Origin: Gnetum montanum
Taxonomy: Eukaryota > Streptophyta > Gnetopsida > Gnetales > Gnetaceae
DNA: 27,455 bases
NCBI GenBank assembly: GCA_015680685.1
Contig: MNCI01027020.1
Coordinates: 3,801-31,255, forward strand
Reading direction: 5' to 3'
The position numbers and the translations under genes are program-made. The notes beneath the pieces are model-generated. The model searched no databases, was not told where the DNA came from, and saw only the letters and a program-made list of their open reading frames with translations. Shown one piece after another: positions 21,301-27,455 of this stretch; within the stretch, counting starts at the first letter, position 1, and the number at the start of each line of letters is the position of its first letter.

Positions 21301-22068
21301 CACCATCACCTCTTGGGACTTCTTTGCCACTATAGTAGTTTGCACAAAAATACAAAAACAAAAAATCAAAAAGAAAAACAAAAAAAAGCGAAAAAACAAG
21401 TTAGGAAAAGCATAAGTTGTAGAAAAAAAACAATGACACTCGAACATGTAGTAACTTACTGTTTAGCTTACCAGGTTTAAAATGTGATGGGAATGGTAGA
21501 AGATCAACCAAGACATCTTCAATGGTGATTGTTTTAAAGGGTGTCCATCCCTCATCCAACCAACCAGACTGCTTACATCTATTGTAGAGTTCGGAATACT
21601 GGGTTGGGTAGGTTTTGTACTCACCCCCACATTGGCCTATCACACTTGCGCATATTCTCAGTGGAAGAAATCTCCCGCGGTGCCATCTGTGCTAAGGTCA
21701 ACACATCCATATCACCATGAAACCCATCCTCATTGATAAAAAACATGGTAACAAAAGCACTTTCAACATTTGGCTAGCATAGCAAACATTGCACAGCGTA
21801 GTGGAACATGTTTACAAAACTCACCCATGAGCATTGTAAATTGTTCCCGGTGGGTTTTTGAAGCACGTTCCCATGTGATGCACAATAAAAAAGGTGATGT
21901 AGGAATGGTAGAAATTATACTCAGGCATCTTCCAAATCCAAGCCAAATGCCTTAAATTTTTAGGGTGCTAACTAGATCCTTCTCCTTGCCCACTGCTGAT
22001 TGCTCCATCCATGAAAAGTCTTAGAATACCTCAATTTTCCCTAATCACTTGGGTTTCTATTATGATGG
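18311..22068 (-). pseudogene. Copy B of the multi-exon, transposon-associated gene (unrecognised protein)
   Basis: Minus-strand exons, by comparison with copy A: about 22068-21824, 21744-21472, 21329-20278, 20143-19468, 19360-18540 and 18451-18311. Donors are GTGAGT, GTAAGC, GTAAAT, GTATGT and GTTAGT. Acceptors are AG except before exon 2, where AG has become AT. Exon 4 is acidic then lysine-rich with repeats of the NKEEA/SKEKA kind. Exon 5 carries AKLSTKVGDLKSRNKF, likely coiled coil. Exon 6 gives an Asp/Glu/Gly/Asn-rich tail ending CKDDP and a TGA at 18313-18311, in phase with exon 5. In-frame stops disable it. The 5' end is cut at about 22070 by a leader repeat. No database family is claimed; role unknown. 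Confidence 0.75.
20195..20230 (-). repeat. Hairpin in intron 3 of copy B
   Basis: GCTATGCTATGCTACAC, short loop, CCTAGCATAGCA. It lies in the same intron as the hairpin at 11543-11578 of copy A. Confidence 0.6.
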
Positions 22069-22072
22069 ATGC

Positions 22073-22475
22073 TACCTTGGGATCTCTACACTTCCCAATG
22101 TTGTGCAACCGATTTTATCCATCTTAATAGAGCAAAGTTGTAGCTCCGAAGAGGTGCATTTTCCTAACTACATTTTACTTTGTCTCCTGATTATTATTTC
22201 ATTTTACACTATTTTCTGTCTCTTTTACATTTAAGCATTACTTTGTTCTCTTAGTATCATTTTCAAATCACACATTTCAAAATTTTATATAGAAACCAAC
22301 TAACTCCTTGTCTAATTGACCAGACCATTCAAGGTGCCCCATTCCCATCCCATCCAGCATGGCCCTCTTGTGGAAATGGGGTTGAGACTGTCACTAGCCA
22401 ACAACCTGTCAACGTTCTTTTCCAGCCACCAACATTTTTAGTCACTACATGCACCACCTAAATTGAGCTTTGAGC
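22073..22475 (+). repeat. Second copy of the LTR-end/leader segment
   Basis: Aligns with 16945-17348 from TACCYTCGGGATCTC-like sequence to TTGAGC at the end, with few substitutions. A more distant relative is 2690-2945. It lacks U3 and TATA. On the left it begins exactly where copy B of the antisense gene stops. On the right it passes into gag-coding sequence, as expected of an element leader, apart from missing most of gag. Confidence 0.85.
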
Positions 22476-23230
22476 GTAAAGATCACTCAAAGTATACCCC
22501 ACTACCTATCAAGCCTTCAGATCTTCTGAAGCAACTACTAGCATTGGGGTACATCCAACATAAGCGAATGTCGGAGGAAGGAGCCAAAAAACACTAGCAG
22601 TACTACAAACGTCTTAGGAACCCCTCTTTGGCCTTGCCCAATAAGCCCCTAGTTCCTAAGGGTTTCAAGCTAGAGTGGTTCTATGACTATCATCAACAGT
22701 GTGTTCACAACATAGATTACTGCATGGTGCTAAAAGATCACATCCAAAGGATGATCGATCAAGTGAAACTGGTGCTAGACGAAAGCAACCTAGTACATCC
22801 CGAGAATCAATCCTTGCACATTTACATGGATCCTCTCAACACCAACAATGTCGATTACATTATCAACACCATCAGTGTTGACAATAATCCTAGACCACCC
22901 TAGGAGCCGTTTTTGGTCCATGTGCCTTAACTTAGTGCACCAGTACCACCAGCAGCCAATCAAACTTCGTAGCAACCTTTCATCCTAACAAATCCTGTAC
23001 CATCTAATATAAAAACTACACCACCACCACATACACTAACACCATTATCTCCATTCATTATCAAGGGGCCAAGCCATTCAACAGGCCCTACCCCATATAA
23101 GGTAGCTTCACAGCCTTCTCATCCTAGGAAATAAGAAATGTGCTTCATAGGTGAGATGCCAAGGGAAAGTACCACCCTAGGTGCTTCCAAGCCTACTGTT
23201 GGCAATCGTTTGGGACGCCACTTCCAATGA
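22476..23230 (+). pseudogene. C-terminal part of gypsy gag, decayed
   Basis: A frame from the leader junction reads KDHSKYTPLPIKPSDLLKQ, then a stop, then the 91-codon open stretch 22628-22903. This contains WFYDYHQQCVHNIDYC, which resembles the zinc-knuckle region of plant gypsy gag (CxYHxxxGHxxxxC) with the first Cys and the Gly lost but the last H-x4-C kept. KDHIQRMID after it fits the usual ALKxKIQxLID sequence. A proline-rich tract (PPPHTLTPL) and several stops follow up to about 23230. The N-terminal capsid part is missing. The family match is by motif layout only. Confidence 0.7.
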
Positions 23231-24285
23231 GTGTCCTCGAACAGGATTTAGATGCCTACTGGTCTCTGGCAACACCAAGGCCCAGATACCTCCAAATAAA
23301 CTCAGTAGTTAATGTGAGTATGTGTATGTGCTGTTGCGGCATGCGGTTGTGAGAAATGTAATGATTGCGTTGTGTAAACTACAAATGACTTACTTTAAAG
23401 AGATTCAGCCAACTTTGCCAAGTACTATGAGTTCTTGAAAGTTTTCTATTTTGTTCAACTGCCTAGTCTACAAGGTCCTTATAATACCTACTTGTAACAA
23501 ATAAAATTTTGCAAAAACATTTGAGCACAACTCCGCAATCTACTCCTAATTTTCCCCAGAGAAAGAGATAGTTCCACAAGAAAACTAGAAATAGAGCAAG
23601 ATTCGATGGAAATAAGCAGAAAAGAAAAGAAAGCAGATTTGTGTAGACCTCAAATATTTAAACAAGGTAAAATGACACGAGTAAACACTTCGCAATAAAG
23701 CTATCCCAAATTCAATATCTACGAATTGTTCAAACTTCCAAGGCTCAAACAAGCAATATCTTCAAGACAATCCTATTATGCTACCAAAAATTGCTGCGTA
23801 AACTACCACGTACGAGACTCCATTTTGACTAGATAATAGATGTCAACGATTGCATTCAAACAGAACCTTTAAAAGACTTGACAATTTCTGATTGAAATAC
23901 CACGAGAATTCACTTTAAAGATAAAAAGAAGCTATTCTGGTCCCATCAAAATACCAAAGATTTTCTGAACCCTCTCGACTACTGAATTGTTCAACGGCGT
24001 GACTACAAACAGAGGCTCTCTTACAACAATCCCAATAGCAGTTCCCACACGTTGCACAATAACGAAATTTACTACTAAAATGCTCTTAAGGCTTTTAAAC
24101 ACAAGCGCTTCTATGGCAAAATTTTAATAGAAATTTCTATCGGGCAACAAGAACAATAAGAGCAATCTAAAAATCCCAAAATTACTTGCCAAGGATGATA
24201 CTATCTAAACCACTAGCTAAAAAATTTAAACAAAACAAAAAATGAAATGCATAACTCACAGGACCATGACAAAGAGGCTGAAATC

Positions 24286-24291
24286 TTTATT
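24286..24291 (-). promoter_or_regulatory. Polyadenylation signal AATAAA
   Basis: AATAAA on the minus strand, about 190 bases downstream of the TATA at 24478-24484, a distance typical of the R region in an LTR. Confidence 0.45.
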
Positions 24292-24477
24292 CTAGCAAGC
24301 CATCTTGCAAGCAATCGTTCACGATTTCTTTACAAAGCTCTTCTCAAGACCTCAAGTATGTCTCCGAGTGAGAGCCCAAGTGTGATCCCAATGTCTTCTC
24401 AAAAGTGTGATGTATGAGACCTCCCAAAAGTCCCAATTGATGATATATGAGCCCTTCCTCCTTGACCCCTGAAGCCT

Positions 24478-24484
24478 TTTTATA
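24478..24484 (-). promoter_or_regulatory. TATA box, minus strand
   Basis: TATAAAA in the context CCCTATAAAAAGGCTTC on the minus strand, with tandem repeats upstream and AATAAA downstream. Confidence 0.65.
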
Positions 24485-24543
24485 GGGTTCAAAGGTAAGT
24501 AGGGAAGTTACATATTTAAAAATATATCACCTAACTTCTCTCC

Positions 24544-24615
24544 CAAGTAACTTGGCCAACCAATTAGGAGATTACTTGCCTAGAAAGTTAGGAGGTTCCT
24601 TGCCCAACAAGTTAG
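24544..24615 (-). repeat. Three tandem 24-base repeats upstream of the TATA
   Basis: Units 24592-24615, 24568-24591 and 24544-24567, all on the minus strand of the type CTAACTTNNTRGGCAAGNAA. They end about 60 bases before the TATA, as LTR enhancer repeats often do. Confidence 0.8.
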
Positions 24616-24859
24616 GTAAATTACAACAATTTTGGGTGGTTTCAACCACCAAAGGGATAAAAAGGTTGCAGCTGACAAGTGTCCAGTCCATATATGACAT
24701 TAGGTAAATATCCCATGATTTTTGTCTTTGAATATATTTTTATATAGAGGTAACCAATATTTGAATACCAAAATACCAAATTATATTCAAACAAATTGAT
24801 TTAGGGAATGACCGATGAAAGAAAATATACTTTTACGAAGAAAATATAATTTTCCAAAG

Positions 24860-26200
24860 TTATCAATATGCAGTTAAACCAACTACCCGATAGCTTTTCC
24901 TGTGTGCGCAGCCCATCTCTGCAGGTTGTGCTCCGCTCCACCGAACTTTTCCTGGTCTCTGAACCCCCAAAAATGTGATGGCAGTTGGAACTACTTCCAC
25001 GCGCAGCTCGGTAGCAGTTGCTATATCTCCTGTATCAGTATTGCAAATCCTCGATGATGATGACCTGCTCCACACGTGGGCTGTGTTCTAGTATGGCACA
25101 TTAGGCACCAACGGTGTGAGTGCGTCCACGATTACCATCTGTTTAGTGAAGAAAACAAACACCTTTTGTGCCCTTGGAAGCACTCAGCATTTATGTTTCT
25201 TATTTTTCTTTTTTTCTCTGATAATCGTCCATAACTGCAGGCACATGTGCAGGCATGGTAACTGCCTACGTTTTAGCCCTGTTTCGCTTATTTTTCTACA
25301 ACCTGTTACTCCAAAAACTGCTAAACTACTTATTGTTACATGCTCTGGCCAAGAAATTAGGAATAGAAAAATGAAACCTTGCATGGCAAGCATTTGATGA
25401 AATTCCGAAGAGGAATATGAGATTATTTTTGGTGGTTCTTGGCAAAATTTTATATCAGCAAACGTAACTTGTTTTGGTTGCTATATTGGTAAGAACCACC
25501 ACGTTTTTTTTAAAGTAAGTGTACCCTTTTTGCAGCTTCGAAAAATGTTTTTCCAATACCTGGACTGCCATATTATCTCACCATATACGCCTCTATTTCT
25601 GAAAGTATTTGCTTCAATACACTATTTCTTCTTACTACAAAATCAAATTTTCTCTGTTTATTGACTTTCTGGGTGAAAAGCAGGACCGACCCCATTCTTT
25701 GTTAATGTTCATCATCAATATGTTTGTATAACCAAGCCATGTATATCTCCGCGTCCACCATCGCTATTGAACCATTTCTGAGCCCATAATTGATTGAATT
25801 ATAACCTTTCTTGATAAACATCATGTAATATGCCGAAATATTACACTCTCTGCTCAATGCATAAGGTTTAAAATAAAATATGTGCTTCATCACCACCGAA
25901 TAACTCATATGAATTTTTACACATATTTTAGTTTATTTTTATTCTCTCTTTTCCTTCTATTAAATAGACTGAAACTCCTGCTCCATGAAATGGCTTAAAA
26001 TGTGCCAACATGTGTACCCCCAAAAAGAGTTTAAATAGACACATTTTAAACTGAAACATACTGAAATTTCTATTGGATTTTTAGAACTAGATAGAAATCT
26101 TTTTTAAGGAAAATTCCCATTTAACATAAGGTGTAATGGGACAAAAACCTCATTCCTAAACAAAATGAAATTGTTCTTAACAACCTGTACATTATTAAAT
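24860..26200. other. No recognisable gene
   Basis: AT-rich DNA with a GC-richer island at about 24890-25080. Several frames of 60-93 codons exist on both strands but none shows a motif, a homolog within the window or an obvious start context. I see no RNA gene and no clear element ends here. Confidence 0.5.
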
Positions 26201-26219
26201 CCTTCATGGACTATTCTTG

Positions 26220-26780
26220 GGGTGGAAACTGAATTGTGAGGGTTACCCTGGTAGGAACCCTCATCTCCCTAACTATTTCATAGGAGATTTCTGATGTGAT
26301 GAAGGCGGTCCTATTGTTCTCTGGCTTGGTAGAGCTCTCACCTTGATCTACTAGAGCTTTCTCTTTGGCACTTTTCTCATTTTCCTTTTCGGATGAGCTC
26401 TTTTGTTCTTCTCCATTAAGTCCTTAATTTTCTTCTCAGGAGACAAAAGCTTCTCCCCATCACCATGATGATTCTTCATAGTTTGGTGGCTCTTCTCCTT
26501 TTTCTTCTTCTTTGGAACAATCTTGATATCACCCCCAAACATTGGACTATATATCCAAACCTCTAGTAAGAAAAGAAAATTCATCGGATAGCCAAGCCAT
26601 AAAAGGGCATTCCTTTGGAGCTCCACAGGATCTAGTCTTTAGATAAGCCTTCAATACATGATCAGGGAGACATCCCATCACATATGGAATAAAAGACTTT
26701 TTCTTTGCTTTCTCAAATTCCAATAGCTCTCCCTAACCTTCACTATCAAACTTGAATTGAAAGATGATGAAATCTTAAGC
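26220..26780 (-). pseudogene. Possible decayed coding stretch, unknown family
   Basis: On the minus strand one frame is open for about 70 codons from about 26733, with FIPYVMGCLPDHVLKAYL and ECPFMAWLSDEFSFL. A change of frame would lead to a lysine/glutamate-rich part and then AFITSEISYEIVREM, ending at a stop near 26215. The composition is protein-like, but I recognise no family. The TATA box at 26794-26800 would lie too close upstream for this to be the start of a coding region, so either that box or this reading may be spurious. A second reading, 26626-26351, is a 91-codon frame in another phase. Confidence 0.25.
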
Positions 26781-26793
26781 AATCTAACCCTCC

Positions 26794-26800
26794 TTTTATA
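26794..26800 (-). promoter_or_regulatory. TATA box, minus strand, downstream of the second integrase
   Basis: TATAAAA in the context ACCTATAAAAGGAGGG. It lies about 290 bases after the integrase stop, where the U3 of a 3' LTR would be expected. Confidence 0.55.
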
Positions 26801-26911
26801 GGTACTAAAATGTTTAACTTCCATACAAGTGTCTTCAACCAAGCTTCCTTCTTTCTAGGCATTCAAACCATTTGTCATAATCCTCACTAAGTGGTGGATG
26901 AGTCACCTTCC

Positions 26912-26980
26912 CCACTTGTCAAACTTGTAGAATTCCACTTGTTTCACTTGTAGGCTTCCACTTGCCCCATTTGAAGGAAA
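26912..26980 (-). repeat. Three tandem 23-base repeats upstream of the TATA
   Basis: Units 26912-26934, 26935-26957 and 26958-26980. On the plus strand each starts CCACTTG. The first two are CCACTTGTNNNACTTGTAG-like; the third is less similar. They lie about 110 bases upstream of the TATA at 26800. Confidence 0.75.
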
Positions 26981-27092
26981 GATAATGTTTCAAATATAAA
27001 TAAAGCATAATTTAAAATAATAATGGACACTATACTCCTAGTAGTATTTACATGGTACTATATACATATATTATTTTTGTGAAATGACATCT

Positions 27093-27455
27093 TCAAGTTG
27101 TATGCAATTGTCCCAAATAATGTTTTATATGAAAAACATTATATGGAAATTGCAATTCCATGCCATCCAAGGTTGATAATTTGTAAGTATCCTCTGATAA
27201 TTGCTTTATAATTTGAAAGGGACCAATCCATGTCGGAGTAAACTTATTTGGTTTCTTCATATTCCATAATAAGATAAGGTCTCCTATCTTGAAATTCCTT
27301 TTCAAAGCTTTCTTATCAAACCATCTTTTAACTTGAGAGGTATTCTGTAACAAATTATCCCTCACTTTATCTACTTCAGCTTCTCTTTTAATAAGTAACG
27401 TCATAAAACTTCTATCTTTATCAGTCCTTTCACTATATCTTTGTACAAATTCAGA
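27093..27455 (-). CDS. Ty3/gypsy integrase C-terminus (second family), partial
   Basis: Frame open from the window edge at 27455 to a stop just left of 27093, about 120 codons. It starts SEFVQRYSERTDKD, continues with QVKRWFDKKALKRNFKIGDL, then WIGPFQIIKQLSEDTYKLSTLDG and ends FHIKHYLGQLHTT. This is the GPY/F-type C-terminal part of a Ty3/gypsy integrase, which binds DNA non-specifically. Unlike every other coding remnant in the window it has no internal stop, so this element is younger. It is not close to the integrases at 4485 and 13540. No chromodomain is seen after GPF; the protein ends about 30 residues later. The rest lies beyond the window. Confidence 0.85.
   Translation of the reverse strand, partial: SEFVQRYSERTDKDRSFMTLLIKREAEVDKVRDNLLQNTSQVKRWFDKKALKRNFKIGDLILLWNMKKPNKFTPTWIGPFQIIKQLSEDTYKLSTLDGMELQFPYNVFHIKHYLGQLHTT

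Larger units (their letters stand above)
23290..24700 (-). mobile_element. LTR-like unit with promoter, minus strand
   Basis: On the minus strand: three 24-base tandem repeats, a TATA box about 60 bases further, an AATAAA about 190 bases after that, and then a long AT-rich leader-like stretch to about 23290 without coding content. This is the layout of a plant LTR (U3, R, U5). Sequence is unrelated to the gypsy LTRs of the left 22 kb. Ends, target-site duplication and primer site were not found, and no internal region is recognisable at its downstream end, where the gag remnant of another element begins. Confidence 0.5.

Noticed and set aside
21343-21440. A-rich tract as a poly(A) tail of a retroposed gene
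   Set aside because: On the gene's strand it is a T-rich tract just upstream of the intron 2 acceptor of copy B, so a polypyrimidine tract fits better; the gene keeps its introns.
24863-25397. GC-richer island as a host-gene promoter or exon
   Set aside because: No splice-flanked coding stretch, TATA or recognisable protein; evidence too thin.
25702-25908. 68-codon minus-strand frame
   Set aside because: No motif, no neighbour context, and short enough to be chance in AT-rich DNA.
1-27455. tRNA, rRNA or small nuclear RNA genes
   Set aside because: No A/B box pair with a cloverleaf and no rRNA landmark were seen on either strand by eye; a covariance-model scan would be decisive.

Overview
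This window looks like nuclear intergenic DNA from a plant with a large, repeat-rich genome. A gymnosperm or another big seed-plant genome is my best guess, but nothing here fixes the species. The evidence is plant-type Ty3/gypsy retrotransposon protein remnants, LTR promoters, intron-type splice signals, and stops scattered through every recognisable coding stretch. I see no intact host gene, no rRNA or tRNA gene, and nothing bacterial.

Layout. (1) 1-2962: the end of a CpG-rich plus-strand retroelement, made of a hairpin-repeat array (1-400) and a long LTR plus leader with a TATA box at 2124. (2) 2963-7905: a minus-strand gypsy element, read right to left: end of protease/RT, RNase H, integrase, array, LTR; it is broken at 2963. 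(3) 8050-8590: another array on the minus strand. (4) 9633-12935: copy A (plus strand) of a decayed multi-exon gene that is not gag-pol. (5) 12940-13520: a reversed LTR fragment, fused to a plus-strand integrase tail (13540-14310), an array (14312-14657) and a 2.7-kb LTR plus leader (14658-17348). (6) 17343-18141: a protease stub and a variant array. (7) 22068-18311: copy B (minus strand) of the multi-exon gene. (8) 22073-23230: a second leader copy followed by a gag fragment. (9) 23290-27455: younger, AT-rich, unrelated elements with two minus-strand LTR-type promoters and the readable C-terminus of a second gypsy integrase.

The most notable content is the pair of gene copies A and B. They are homologous over more than 3 kb. 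Exon order and splice sites are conserved, and reading phase is kept across several introns. The encoded protein has a globular part, an acidic/lysine-rich repeat exon, a probable coiled coil and an acidic tail. Both copies lie antisense to the LTR pieces that touch them. The second notable feature is a repeat unit found in five arrays: a short dyad (GGTCC/GGACC, or GGCC/GGCC in one array) followed by TTAAACTRGCA. In three loci the array lies exactly between integrase and LTR, or just before an LTR. A third is a set of perfect or near-perfect hairpins in the LTR U3 and in introns of the antisense gene.

All coordinates of decayed features are by-eye alignments between copies within the window and are accurate to roughly 5-30 bases. 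Identities are estimates by eye, not calculations.
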